Under the pieces are notes generated by a model, which did no database searches, had not been told where the DNA came from, and was given only the letters and a program-made list of their open reading frames with translations. From contig NZ_VFNH01000001.1 in NCBI RefSeq assembly GCF_006715485.1, forward strand, positions 1,736,001-1,800,000: 64,000 nt of DNA, read 5' to 3'. Of this stretch, positions 37,588 through 47,078 are shown one piece after another. Position 1 is the stretch's first letter. Each line of letters starts with the position of its first letter. The stretch is from Herbaspirillum sp. SJZ107. Lineage in GTDB: Bacteria; Pseudomonadota; Gammaproteobacteria; Burkholderiales; Burkholderiaceae_D. Position numbers and translations under genes: made by a program.

Positions 37588-38118
37588 ATGACCGCTTCCG
37601 AATCCGTCCTGCGCGATGCCTGTGCCGCCGACGCCGCTGCCATGGCCGCGATCTATAACCACTACGTAGCCACGACCGTGATTTCGATGGAATCGGACCC
37701 GGTCGGCGCCGACGAGATGATGCGCCGCCTCGCCGACGTGCAGGGCGCCGCCCTGCCCTGGCTGGTCCTGGTGGACGGTGGCGTGGTCCTGGGCTATGCC
37801 TACGCCAGCAAATGGCGCGCCCGGCCCGGCTACCGTCATGCGGTCGAGTCGAGCGTCTACGTGGATGCCGCGCAGCGCGGCCGTGGGCTGGGATCGACGC
37901 TGTACCGCGCTCTGATCGCGCGCCTGGCCGGGCGCTTCCACTGCGTCATCGGGGGCATCGCCCTGCCCAACCCGGCCAGTGTCGGCCTGCACGAACGCCT
38001 CGGCTTCCGCCAGGTTGCCTGTTTCACGGAAGTCGGTTACAAGTTCGGCGGCTGGATCGACGTCGGTTACTGGCAGCTGCACCTGCCGGCCTCGCCGTCG
38101 CCGGAAATGTCAGCGTAG
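37588..38118 (+). CDS. GNAT-family N-acetyltransferase (phosphinothricin acetyltransferase-like)
   Basis: This 176-residue protein has the GNAT fold of the PAT/bar group: AAAMAAIYNHYVATTVISME at the start, the acetyl-CoA loop VYVDAAQRGRGLGSTLYRAL (motif QRGRGLG), and the closing PASVGLHERLGFRQVA. These enzymes acetylate amino groups of phosphinothricin, methionine sulfoximine or related amino acids, so its native role may be amino acid detoxification. The ribosome site GGAAAG precedes the ATG. It is divergent from the manganese catalase and lies before the hemerythrin gene. Confidence 0.87.
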   Translation: MTASESVLRDACAADAAAMAAIYNHYVATTVISMESDPVGADEMMRRLADVQGAALPWLVLVDGGVVLGYAYASKWRARPGYRHAVESSVYVDAAQRGRGLGSTLYRALIARLAGRFHCVIGGIALPNPASVGLHERLGFRQVACFTEVGYKFGGWIDVGYWQLHLPASPSPEMSA

Positions 38119-38220
38119 GAGACTGTGGGCCGCGAACTGACAACCCCTTGCGTAGAATTCCTACGTGCGTGTCATGGCATTAAGCATAAGATGGACATAT
38201 CGACAAAACCACTGGAGCAG

Positions 38221-38802
38221 ATGATGTTTTCTCTCAAAAAGCTGAGCCCGTCCATCACCGACATGATCCGCTTCGACCATTCGCACGTGATGGTCACCTT
38301 CCACCAGTACACCCGCGACAAGCGTCCGAGCGTCAAGAAGGCATTGGCCGAAACCATCTGCGATGCACTGGAAATCCACGCCACGCTGGAAGAGGAAGTC
38401 TTCTACCCGGTGATGCGCCCGAAAGCACATGACCAGAAGGTCATGGAAAAGAGCGAGCCGGAGCACGACGAAATGCGCGCCGTGATCGCCGAGCTGCGCC
38501 GCACCGATCCGAAATCGCCGCGCCACGACGAGCTGGTGTTCGAACTGATGCGTGACGTGGTGCACCACGTGGCCGACGAGGAAACCGTGCTGCTGCCGGA
38601 TGCCGAGCGCACCCTGAGCAAGGACCGTCTGTCGGAATTGGGCGCCCAGATGACCAGGCGCCGCCTGGAACTGGTGACGCCGAAGGCCGGCAAGATTGCC
38701 AAGAACACCGCGGTCGGTTTCTCCGGCAGCACCGCTGCACTGGTGGTCGGCGTGGCCAGCGCGCTGTTCGCCGCCAAGGCGTTCGGCCGCAAGACTGCCT
38801 GA
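38221..38802 (+). CDS. Hemerythrin HHE domain-containing protein
   Basis: This protein of about 193 residues has a four-helix HHE domain (residues about 10-140) with ligands in FDHSHVMV, EIHATLEEEVFYP, EHDEMRAVI and HHVADEETVLLP. The di-iron centre can bind oxygen or react with NO. A C-terminal hydrophobic helix (STAALVVGVASALFAAKAFG) could anchor it to the membrane. Three in-frame ATGs lie at 38191, 38221 and 38224; GGAG best serves the last two. A strong hairpin follows. Confidence 0.82.
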   Translation: MMFSLKKLSPSITDMIRFDHSHVMVTFHQYTRDKRPSVKKALAETICDALEIHATLEEEVFYPVMRPKAHDQKVMEKSEPEHDEMRAVIAELRRTDPKSPRHDELVFELMRDVVHHVADEETVLLPDAERTLSKDRLSELGAQMTRRRLELVTPKAGKIAKNTAVGFSGSTAALVVGVASALFAAKAFGRKTA

Positions 38803-38824
38803 GCGGCGTTTCGCGCCAGCTATC

Positions 38825-38866
38825 TGCCCGCAAGCATGTTCGCGCACGCTTGCGGGCATTTCGTTT
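38825..38866. terminator. Terminator between hemerythrin and a convergent gene
   Basis: An 11-bp perfect stem (TGCCCGCAAGC / GCTTGCGGGCA, 12-base loop) is followed by TTTCGTTT on the plus strand. It lies 22 bases past the hemerythrin stop and just before the stop of the reverse-strand gene, so it may serve both. Confidence 0.75.
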
Positions 38867-38874
38867 GTACTAGG

Positions 38875-39882
38875 TCATTTCCCCGCGGCCAGCCGGCGGC
38901 AACCTTCCAGGCCACGCTCGGGATTGGTGCCCCAATCCGCGGTGTGGATGGCGTCGCCGATCCGTTCCAGCAGGACCGCCAGCGTCTGGCGGTCTTTCGC
39001 GACGCACGCCATGTAGGCGTAGCGGTTCAGACGATGGGGACTGTCGGGGAAACGGGCCAGCAGATCCTCGAAGGACGCTTTCATCCGCGGCCAGTCCGCC
39101 AGGCTGTCCTCGAACAGGTCGAAGCCATACTGGTCGCCGGCGGCCATCGAATACAGCCGCGCATACATACTGGTCCCGAACCGGGCGCGCGTCTGCTGGA
39201 CCGCGTGGTTGACGTAACTGTCGAGTATCCTGGCATCGCCGTGCCATTTCGGTAGCAGGCTGAACGCCACTGCGAAGATCAGCTCGGTATCCTCGGGATT
39301 GCGCTTCAGCCCATCGTCGGCGATGGCGATGAGCTGTTCGGGTTTCCATGCCAGTCCCCTGCCGATCTGGATCAGGACATGGTGGGCATAGCTGTCAGTC
39401 AATGCCACGTCGGCATGCGCATGCAGGTATTCTGCTGCGCGGCGCAGATAGGCATGGAAATCCTGCCAGGCCGCGGGCGGAACATCCTTTGCATAGCTGC
39501 CGCCGCGGTAGGACCAGCCATGCGCATACAGTGCCCTGGCGTGCAGGACGTGGGCAAAGGCCGACTTCGGGTGCTCGGTGGCCCACTGCAGCGTCAGGCG
39601 GTCGACTTCCTGCAGATAGGCCTCGACGTTGCCGACGTCATTCGAGAAGACAGTGTTGAGTCCGCCGCGGAACAGGTCGAGCTGGGAGGTCGCGTCGGGC
39701 TCGATACGGCCCGGCTGGCTGTAGTAGGCGTTCTGCCGTTCGAGTTCGGCAAAGTCGCCGGTCCAGAATGCTTCCTGGGCGGCCTGCGTGATCGGCGGCA
39801 GCGGCTTGTCGGCCGCGCATGCCGAGGCGGCCGCCACGCAGGCAAGCACGCCCGACAGCAGGATCGATGATGCGAACTTCAT
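38875..39882 (-). CDS. Uncharacterised secreted protein (DUF4034-like)
   Basis: This 335-residue protein has a signal peptide (MKFASSILLSGVLACVAAAS) and an alpha-helical body that resembles DUF4034-type proteins: helices with AAQEAFWTGDFAELERQNAY, SAFAHVLHARALYAHGWSYRG and later tetratricopeptide-like turns (EDTELIFAVAFSLLPKWHGD). I do not recognise a catalytic motif. It probably lies in the periplasm. The ATG has a perfect AGGAGG site. Its start overlaps the stop of the upstream gene (ATGA at 39879-39882), so the two secreted proteins are made together and may act together. Confidence 0.7.
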   Translation of the reverse strand: MKFASSILLSGVLACVAAASACAADKPLPPITQAAQEAFWTGDFAELERQNAYYSQPGRIEPDATSQLDLFRGGLNTVFSNDVGNVEAYLQEVDRLTLQWATEHPKSAFAHVLHARALYAHGWSYRGGSYAKDVPPAAWQDFHAYLRRAAEYLHAHADVALTDSYAHHVLIQIGRGLAWKPEQLIAIADDGLKRNPEDTELIFAVAFSLLPKWHGDARILDSYVNHAVQQTRARFGTSMYARLYSMAAGDQYGFDLFEDSLADWPRMKASFEDLLARFPDSPHRLNRYAYMACVAKDRQTLAVLLERIGDAIHTADWGTNPERGLEGCRRLAAGK

Positions 39883-41093
39883 GGCTTGCCTCCTTGCGTG
39901 GCGGCACCGCGGGTGGACGGCTCCAGGTCCCATACCATCTCGAATGTCTGCGCCGGCCCCGACCCGGACGGTGCGACGCTGGCGCCGCCCAGGGCGTAAT
40001 GCACGGCGAGCGCGTCGAAGGTATCCTCGAACGCGACCGGCCGCACGCCGCGGATGCCGCGCACCTGGATGCGGCGGTCGATCACGCTGGCCTGGACCGG
40101 CTTGCCGCCGGCATCGAAACGGCGCGTTACGCGGGTGACGCCGGTGACGTCGAAGCGTGCCGCCATCTTCGGATAGGCCGGCGGCGCGGCACTGGCTGCC
40201 GTCCTGGGCTTGGTACGCGCGGTGCCCGCTTCGCGCTCGAAGGCGTCGCCGAAACCTTCGCCCGCAGTGATCAAGGTGCCATAGCGGAAGGCAGTCAGCG
40301 CCTCGGCGGCCGGACGGCCCTGCGCCAGGCTGACGCCGAGCCACCAGCGCTGGAATGCGCAGCGGGTCGGCCAGGGCATGCTGTCGTAGCGCTCGCGCTC
40401 CGCCAGCAGGATCGACGCCAGCACCGGACTCAGGGCCAGCGGCGGCCGCGCGCCGCCGCTCCGTATCTGCACGACGGCTTCCATGCCCGCCTCCTGCGGC
40501 AGCGGATCGGGCCACGGCGGCGGCGCCGGGTGCGGCTTGCCCCAGGCTTCCAGCAGGCGGCGCTCGGTGGCCAGCGCCGCCGCGCGTGCCTGGGGCGGCA
40601 TCGCCTGTACGCGCACGATCCGGGTCAGGAAATCGTGATGGCGATCATGGCCGGCGTTGGCGCACACCGCCGGCGTGGCCCGGATGGCGTCGAGGGTCGC
40701 CTTTTCGTAGGCGGCATCGCCAGGTGCCAGCTGCCACAGTGCCAGCTCGTTCAGCATGCGCGCGAACACGGCGTAATACACCGGTCCTGATGGCGCCTTG
40801 CCGTCGGGACCGGCCTGCAGCCGGCGTTCTTCCTCGATCCACCGCGGTACCAGTGTGTGCATGCGTGCCAGGTGGGCAGCGGCGATGGCATCGGCTTCCG
40901 TACGCAAGCCAGGGTCGAGCTTGATGTCAGGCGGCATAATGAAGACCAGGCCGAGATCGCGTTCCACGCGCTGCGCCATCGCCGCGTCTTCCTCGCTCGG
41001 CACGTTGGCCGCGGCAGGTGGAACGGCGCAGGCGCTCCCGGCGAGGATGCCGATCGACAGCAGGAGACCGATGCGCAAGCTGAATGTGCTCAT
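39879..41093 (-). CDS. Uncharacterised secreted protein with TonB C-terminal-like domain
   Basis: This 404-residue protein has a signal peptide ending near AGSACAVPPAAA. The middle is helical with no known motif. The last 85 residues (PAYPKMAARFDVTGVTRVT, then RFDAGGKPVQASVIDRRIQV) have the beta-alpha-beta pattern of TonB C-terminal domains, as found in proteins that touch outer-membrane partners. It is followed by a coupled DUF4034-like gene. The function is unknown, but the pair may form a periplasmic system. Confidence 0.65.
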   Translation of the reverse strand: MSTFSLRIGLLLSIGILAGSACAVPPAAANVPSEEDAAMAQRVERDLGLVFIMPPDIKLDPGLRTEADAIAAAHLARMHTLVPRWIEEERRLQAGPDGKAPSGPVYYAVFARMLNELALWQLAPGDAAYEKATLDAIRATPAVCANAGHDRHHDFLTRIVRVQAMPPQARAAALATERRLLEAWGKPHPAPPPWPDPLPQEAGMEAVVQIRSGGARPPLALSPVLASILLAERERYDSMPWPTRCAFQRWWLGVSLAQGRPAAEALTAFRYGTLITAGEGFGDAFEREAGTARTKPRTAASAAPPAYPKMAARFDVTGVTRVTRRFDAGGKPVQASVIDRRIQVRGIRGVRPVAFEDTFDALAVHYALGGASVAPSGSGPAQTFEMVWDLEPSTRGAATQGGKP

Positions 41094-41180
41094 GACTTTC
41101 CGATCGAAAATAGATCAGATCAGTTTAATATGTCATTTAAGCAATAGCCAGCGTTTCGTGCCGTCTATTCGCACGGCATG

Positions 41181-41200
41181 GGGCGGCGTTTCAGCCGCCC
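41181..41200 (-). terminator. Hairpin overlapping the lrgB stop codon
   Basis: On the reverse strand GGGCGGC and GCCGCCC pair across the stop codon of lrgB, with a second short hairpin (TGCCGT / ACGGCA) directly after it. There is no T-run, so a rho-independent role is likely but not certain. Confidence 0.45.
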
Positions 41201-41931
41201 ATCCAGGCCATCAGGTGCGGGACCAGCCAGGGCGCCAGCAAGGCGGTGAGCACGCCGTTGACGCCCATCCCGAGGCCGGCGTAAGCACCCATTTCAGGGC
41301 TCACCTGGAAGGCGCGCGCGGTGCCGATGCCGTGTGAAGCCACGCCCAGCGCCAGGCCGCGCGCGGCATGCGATTTCACGCCCAGTGCATTCATCAGGAA
41401 GCGCGCGAAAATGGCGCCGAAGATGCCGGTGCAGATCACCAGCACCGCCGTCAGTGCCGCCACCCCGCCCAGGTGTTCCGAAATCGCCATCGCAATCGGC
41501 GTGGTGGCCGACTTCGGCGCGATCGAGGCGGCCAGCTGGGGCGAGGCACCCAGCAGCAGCGCGACGCCCACCGCGCTGACGATCGCGGTGACGCAGCCGC
41601 ACACCAGGGCGCAGGCCAGCGGCAGCAGGTTGCGGCGCAGGCGCGGCACCTGGCGTGCCATCGGCACCGCCAGCGCAACCGTTGCCGGCCCGAGCAGGAA
41701 GTGGACGAACTGGGCGCCGGCAAAATAACGCTGGTAGGACATCCCGCTCGCCGTCAGGACCAGGCTGATCAGGGCAATGGCGATCGCCACCGGATTGGCC
41801 AGCGGCGAGAAGCCGCAGCGCGCATACACCCACTGCGCGAACAGGTAGGCGCACAGGGTCAGGGTCAGGCCCAGCAGCGGCGATGCCGACAGGTAGACCC
41901 AGAAATGGCTGAGTTCCGCGAAATTAAACAC
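41191..41931 (-). CDS. lrgB: LrgB family protein
   Basis: This 246-residue inner-membrane protein has about seven helices of the LrgB/YohK family, including LTLTLCAYLFAQWVYARCG, FLLGPATVALAVPMARQVP, ASIAPKSATTPIAMAISEHLG and GVASHGIGTARAFQVSPEMG. LrgAB affects murein hydrolase release and also acts in pyruvate or short-chain acid transport in some bacteria. I placed the start at GTG 41931 (MFNFAELSH), preceded by AGGA; it overlaps the lrgA stop by eight bases. An ATG at 41961 is an alternative. Confidence 0.87.
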   Translation of the reverse strand: MFNFAELSHFWVYLSASPLLGLTLTLCAYLFAQWVYARCGFSPLANPVAIAIALISLVLTASGMSYQRYFAGAQFVHFLLGPATVALAVPMARQVPRLRRNLLPLACALVCGCVTAIVSAVGVALLLGASPQLAASIAPKSATTPIAMAISEHLGGVAALTAVLVICTGIFGAIFARFLMNALGVKSHAARGLALGVASHGIGTARAFQVSPEMGAYAGLGMGVNGVLTALLAPWLVPHLMAWMGG

Positions 41932-42298
41932 GGCGATCCTCCTCGCCCGGGGCCGGCGCATCGATGCGGCTGCCGAAGGCCTGCAGGACCAGGGCGGTGA
42001 CGGCCAGCGTGGCGAGCGTGCTGAAGATTACCGAGGCCGCGATCGCCAGCCAGTGCCCGCTGCCGCTGGCGGCAGCTGCGACGATGCCGACCCCGGCCGG
42101 CAGGAACAGCAGCGACAGGTGGCGCAGCAGCTCGTTGGCGCCGTTCTCGACCACGTCGTGCAGGCGTGGCCAGGCGATCAGGGCCGCCAGCAGGGCCAGC
42201 ATCCCGGCCACCGGTCCGGGCACCGGCAAGCCCAACAGAAACACCAGGCCCTCGCCCAGGCACTGGAACGCGAGTAAGACGGCAAACGCTTGCAGCAA
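41924..42298 (-). CDS. lrgA: LrgA/CidA family holin-like protein, TTG start
   Basis: This 124-residue protein has four membrane helices. Marks are CLGEGLVFLLGLPVPGPVAGML and LRHLSLLFLPAGVGIVAAA. CidA/LrgA proteins resemble phage holins and work with LrgB. The start codon appears to be TTG at 42298: no ATG lies in the right place and GAGGAG stands five bases before it. Overlap with lrgB shows an operon. Confidence 0.87.
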   Translation of the reverse strand: MLQAFAVLLAFQCLGEGLVFLLGLPVPGPVAGMLALLAALIAWPRLHDVVENGANELLRHLSLLFLPAGVGIVAAAASGSGHWLAIAASVIFSTLATLAVTALVLQAFGSRIDAPAPGEEDRRV

Positions 42299-42378
42299 GA
42301 TTTCTCCTCATCATGGCGGCGGCGGCGCAGCAGCGCACCAACCTCGACCGCCCGAGGCATCAAGCATAACAGCTGGAT

Positions 42379-43188
42379 TCAGAAGCGGCGGCTCAGGGTC
42401 ATGACCAGCGCACCGCTGCGGCTCTTGCTGCCCGACAGCGGACGCAGGTCGGTGCGCGGCATCGCGCTGGCATAGCGGTCGAAGGCCCCGCCGGCACCGG
42501 CGCCGAAGGCCCGGCTGTAGGTGCCGGACAGCGCCCAGCCGCCTTCGAACCTGCGGCTCAGCCCTGCCTTGAGGTCGTGCCAGTCCATGCCGCCATTGCC
42601 GGCCCCGGCGACGCGGCCGTCGCCGGCATGCAGGTTCAGGGTCATGGCGCCGCCGATCTCGTGCTTGACGCCGACGTCGAGGTAGCCGGACCCGCGCGCG
42701 TCGGCGATCCCGAAGAAGTCGCGGGTGAAGGTGCGGTAATAGCGGGCGTACAGCGAGCGGTAGCTCAGGCCGGCGGCGACCTCGCCGTAGTCGTAGCGGC
42801 GGCCGTCGCCGCCGACACGGGCGCCCGGGTACATGTAATAGTAGGCCATGCCGCTATAGCCGATCCCGCCTGCCGTGGTCCCGCCATAGCCGCCATACAC
42901 GTCCCACTCGAGCCAGCCGTCGTCGACTGCGCGCTCGCCGATACTGGAAGCCCAGGTGCCCGCCGACCAGCCGCCCGGGCGGCGATAGTCGAGGCTGAAC
43001 TGGGCCGCCGGGCGGCCGTCCGACTGGCGGATACCACGCCACAGGTATTGCGAGGCCAGCGTGGCGGTCGCGGTGACCGGCGCCATGCTGGCGGAATACG
43101 GTTCGATGCTGCCGTTGCCGGCGGCGTGGGAGTCATACGATGCGAAGCTCAGGAGCGCGAGCGGCAGCAGCCGTTGTGCAAGTGTCAT
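42379..43188 (-). CDS. TorF family putative porin
   Basis: This 269-residue outer-membrane protein has a signal peptide (MTLAQRLLPLALLSFASYDSH) and the family entry VTATATLASQYLWRGIRQSDG, followed by alternating beta strands rich in glycine and tyrosine (for example GYSGMAYYYMYPGARVGG). It ends in RSGALVMTLSRRF with a terminal phenylalanine, as expected for a barrel. TorF proteins are thought to form small substrate channels. The ribosome site is weak. A 12-bp palindrome lies about 40 bases before the ATG. Confidence 0.83.
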   Translation of the reverse strand: MTLAQRLLPLALLSFASYDSHAAGNGSIEPYSASMAPVTATATLASQYLWRGIRQSDGRPAAQFSLDYRRPGGWSAGTWASSIGERAVDDGWLEWDVYGGYGGTTAGGIGYSGMAYYYMYPGARVGGDGRRYDYGEVAAGLSYRSLYARYYRTFTRDFFGIADARGSGYLDVGVKHEIGGAMTLNLHAGDGRVAGAGNGGMDWHDLKAGLSRRFEGGWALSGTYSRAFGAGAGGAFDRYASAMPRTDLRPLSGSKSRSGALVMTLSRRF

Positions 43189-43227
43189 GGGACAGCGGGA
43201 GTCGTCGGGAGGTGCGGGTGAATTACA

Positions 43228-43239
43228 TTCCGTACGGAA
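43228..43239. promoter_or_regulatory. Perfect 12-bp palindrome upstream of the TorF porin gene
   Basis: TTCCGTACGGAA reads the same on both strands and lies 40 bases upstream of the porin start. It is the right size and place for a dimeric repressor or activator site. No regulator is encoded nearby. Confidence 0.35.
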
Positions 43240-43455
43240 ATTCTATGCGGAATAGGACGACTTTTGGTTGCTTCCCGGGCAGATAATTGACCGAGACCCA
43301 TGATGTGCGGCGCGTATGCAACACGGATGCCGGGAATTGCTGACAGGCCGGCAAGTTGTTGAAAATACGGCTATATGACGGATTCTGCGAGTATGAGGCA
43401 CATGCAGAACAGGGGGCATCGCTGCCGAGATAGACGATTAATGGTAACTCAACAA

Positions 43456-43483
43456 CGTCGCCCCTGCGCAGGCAGGGGCGACG
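43456..43483. repeat. REP-like palindrome, family A
   Basis: A perfect 12-bp stem (CGTCGCCCCTGC / GCAGGGGCGACG) carries the tetraloop GCAG. The ends CGTCG / CGACG and the C-run are shared with the elements at 6503 and 18061. It lies 15 bases after the hpd stop on the reverse strand, so it may also act as a terminator-like structure. Confidence 0.75.
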
Positions 43484-43497
43484 GTTATGCCACTGGT

Positions 43498-44577
<1,080 letters not shown>

Positions 44578-44633
44578 GGTGTCTTTCCTCATGTAGTTAT
44601 AGTTTCCAGCTCCTCCACCGCATCCGCCCGGCT

Positions 44634-45539
44634 CTATTCGGCGAATACGTCGGCAATCAATCCCCGCAGCCACTGGATGCCGGGGTCGTGGTTGAAGCGC
44701 CGGTGCCAGAACACATTGGTCTGCAGCGTGGGCAGCTGCAGCGGCGGTTCGATCCACTTCAATCCAAACGGTGCCGCGGCGCTCTCCGCGAGCTTTTGCG
44801 GCACGGTCACCACGAGATCGGACGTGGCGACAATGTAGGGCACCGCGGTGAAATGCGGTACCCGGAACCTGGCGTTGGCGGTCACGCCCGCCTTTTCCAA
44901 TAAAACATTGACCCTGTCATAGGGACTGTGTGCTGCGTCCACCACCAGATGGGCCGCCGCCGTGAAGCGCGCCAGGTCCACCGTCCCGCTCGCCAGCGGA
45001 TGTCCCTTGCGGAACATGCTCACGAAGGCCTGGCGGAACAGCTGCCGCTGGAACAGCGCGTCCGACATGTCCTCGAAGGCGCCGATGGCGAGGTCGACGC
45101 GGCCGGTTTCCATCTCGTCCTTCAGGCCGATGCTGCTCGCACGCACGGAGGCGATTTCCACGTTCGGCGCCAGCGTTCGGCAGCGCTCGGTCAGTACCGG
45201 CATGAAATACACCTCGCCGACGTCGGTCATCGCCAGCGTGAAGCGGCGGCGGCTGGTGGCCGGGTCGAAACGGCTGCGCTGGCTGAGGGCGAGCGCGACC
45301 TGCGCCATCGCAGCGCCGATCGGCTCGGCCATCTGCTGCGCCAGCGGCGTCGGCTGCATGCCGTGTGCCGTGCGCACGAACAGTTCGTCGCCGAAGGTGC
45401 GGCGCAGGCGCGCCAGCGCATTGCTGACCGCGGACTGCGTCAAGCCCAGGCGCCGCGCCGCGGCCGAGATCTGGCGTTCGCGGTACACCTCCTGAAAGAC
45501 GGACAACAGATTCAGGTCGATGCTAGAGGGTTCGATCAT
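44634..45539 (-). CDS. LysR family transcriptional regulator of homogentisate genes
   Basis: This 301-residue regulator has an N-terminal LysR helix-turn-helix ([40 protein letters not shown]) and the periplasmic-binding-protein-like sensor domain (residues 90-300). The close position between hpd and hmgA, with hmgA divergent, makes it the likely regulator of tyrosine/homogentisate breakdown. A dyad in the intergenic region (45565-45589) could be its site. The ligand is not known, though a pathway intermediate is probable. Confidence 0.88.
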   Translation of the reverse strand: MIEPSSIDLNLLSVFQEVYRERQISAAARRLGLTQSAVSNALARLRRTFGDELFVRTAHGMQPTPLAQQMAEPIGAAMAQVALALSQRSRFDPATSRRRFTLAMTDVGEVYFMPVLTERCRTLAPNVEIASVRASSIGLKDEMETGRVDLAIGAFEDMSDALFQRQLFRQAFVSMFRKGHPLASGTVDLARFTAAAHLVVDAAHSPYDRVNVLLEKAGVTANARFRVPHFTAVPYIVATSDLVVTVPQKLAESAAAPFGLKWIEPPLQLPTLQTNVFWHRRFNHDPGIQWLRGLIADVFAE

Positions 45540-45564
45540 GCCGGAGATAGGGTTATTGATGTGC

Positions 45565-45589
45565 TGAATAGTCTACATTTTTCTATTCA
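45565..45589. promoter_or_regulatory. Inverted repeat between the LysR and hmgA genes
   Basis: TGAATAG and CTATTCA form perfect 7-bp arms separated by 11 bases. LysR proteins commonly bind dyads with a T-N11-A core, and this one lies between the divergent LysR and hmgA starts. It is a good candidate operator, not proven. Confidence 0.55.
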
Positions 45590-45645
45590 CCTCGTAAAAT
45601 GTCCGGCCCTGCTACAGAATGAGGCGAAAGAACCGGAGACTCGCA

Positions 45646-46947
45646 ATGCACCTTCAGGAAGGCTATTTATCCGGCTTCGGCAACGAATTCGCTACCGAAG
45701 CCCTGCCCGGCGCCCTGCCCGCGCACCGCAATTCGCCCCAGCGCGTGGCTTACGGCCTGTACGCCGAACAGATCTCGGGCACGGCCTTCACCGCGCCGCG
45801 CGGACAGAACCGGCGCTCGTGGCTGTACCGCATCCGCCCGGCGGCAATGCACGGCCCCTTCCGCCCGCTCGACAGCCGCCGCATCGCCAGCGATTTCGAG
45901 ACCGGTGCGCCCTCGCCCAACCAGATGCGCTGGAGCCCGCTGCCAGTCCCGGATGCACCCACCGATTTCATCGACGGCTGGGTGACCATGGCCGGCAACG
46001 GCGCGGCGGCGGCGATGAGCGGCTGCGCGATCCACCTGTATGCAGCCAACCGCTCGATGACGGGCCGCTATTTCTACTCCGGCGACGGGGAATTGCTGGT
46101 GGTGCCGCAGCAGGGCCGCCTGGCGATCGCGACCGAACTCGGCTTGCTGGAGGTCGAGCCGCAGCAGATCGCCGTGATCCCGCGCGGCGTGCGCTTTAGC
46201 GTCGGCCTGCCCGACGGCACGGCACGCGGCTATATCTGCGAGAACTTCGGCGCCCTGCTGCGCCTGCCGGACCTCGGCCCGATCGGCGCCAACGGCCTGG
46301 CCAATCCGCGCGATTTCCTGACCCCGGTGGCGCGTTACGAGGATGTCGAAGGTGATTTCGAACTGGTCGCCAAGTTCGGCGGCAAACTGTGGTCGGCGCG
46401 GATCGGCCATTCGCCGCTGGACGTGGTCGCCTGGCACGGCAACCATGCGCCCTATAAATATGACCTGCGCCATTTCAATACCATCGGCTCGATCAGCTAC
46501 GACCACCCGGACCCGTCGATCTTCCTGGTCCTGCACGCGCCGACCGACACGCCCGGCGTGGACAGCCTCGACTTCGTGATCTTTCCGCCGCGCTGGCTGG
46601 CCGGCGAAGACACCTTCCGCCCGCCCTGGTTCCACCGCAACGTGGCGAGCGAGTTCATGGGCCTGATCCACGGCGCCTACGATGCCAAGGCCGAAGGCTT
46701 CGTCCCCGGCGGCTCCAGCCTGCACAACTGCATGAGCGGACACGGCCCTGATGCGGCGACCTTCGACAAGGCCAGCAGCGCCGATACCAGCCGCCCGCAC
46801 AAGGTCACGGACACGATGGCCTTCATGTTCGAGACGCGCAATCCCCTGGTCGCGACGGCACAGGCCCTTGCCTCGCCCCAATTGCAGGGCAATTACCAGG
46901 ACTGCTGGGCCGGTATCCAGAAGCATTTCGACCCGGCGCGCCCCTGA
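45646..46947 (+). CDS. hmgA: Homogentisate 1,2-dioxygenase
   Basis: This 433-residue enzyme opens the ring of homogentisate to maleylacetoacetate. It starts [19 protein letters not shown], the usual opening, and carries the [19 protein letters not shown] segment with the first iron histidine, then [12 protein letters not shown] (Glu) and the HGPD motif ([10 protein letters not shown]) with the second histidine. The ATG has a GGAG site eight bases before. It is divergent from the LysR gene. No fumarylacetoacetase or maleylacetoacetate isomerase gene follows in this window, so the rest of the pathway is elsewhere. Confidence 0.95.
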   Translation: MHLQEGYLSGFGNEFATEALPGALPAHRNSPQRVAYGLYAEQISGTAFTAPRGQNRRSWLYRIRPAAMHGPFRPLDSRRIASDFETGAPSPNQMRWSPLPVPDAPTDFIDGWVTMAGNGAAAAMSGCAIHLYAANRSMTGRYFYSGDGELLVVPQQGRLAIATELGLLEVEPQQIAVIPRGVRFSVGLPDGTARGYICENFGALLRLPDLGPIGANGLANPRDFLTPVARYEDVEGDFELVAKFGGKLWSARIGHSPLDVVAWHGNHAPYKYDLRHFNTIGSISYDHPDPSIFLVLHAPTDTPGVDSLDFVIFPPRWLAGEDTFRPPWFHRNVASEFMGLIHGAYDAKAEGFVPGGSSLHNCMSGHGPDAATFDKASSADTSRPHKVTDTMAFMFETRNPLVATAQALASPQLQGNYQDCWAGIQKHFDPARP

Positions 46948-46995
46948 ACGCGCCCCTGGCTGCCCCTTAATTTTCCCTTGGCTGCCTGTTTCAGC

Positions 46996-47015
46996 CGTGC
47001 GCCCGTTGGCGCACG
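46996..47015 (+). terminator. Hairpin after hmgA
   Basis: GTGCGCC and GGCGCAC pair across a CGTT loop (with one extra flanking pair), 48 bases after the hmgA stop. There is no clear T-run. Confidence 0.35.
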
Positions 47016-47078
47016 CTGGCCGGCATGCGATGATCAGGCCGAATAGTGTTGTAACCGGCATAACCATCCTGACATCGC

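Larger units (their letters stand above)
43189..43497. other. Intergenic region between the TorF porin and hpd genes
   Basis: This gap of 309 bases carries the torF promoter region, a palindrome TTCCGTACGGAA at 43228-43239, and a strong REP-like hairpin at 43456-43483 near the hpd stop. Between them I found no gene; short frames do not look coding. Confidence 0.6.

Noticed and set aside
40516-41093. Possible fusion of the two secreted proteins through a long frame that includes both ends
   Set aside because: The frame through the upstream gene is different from its real frame; both proteins have their own signal peptides and the ATGA overlap explains the layout.
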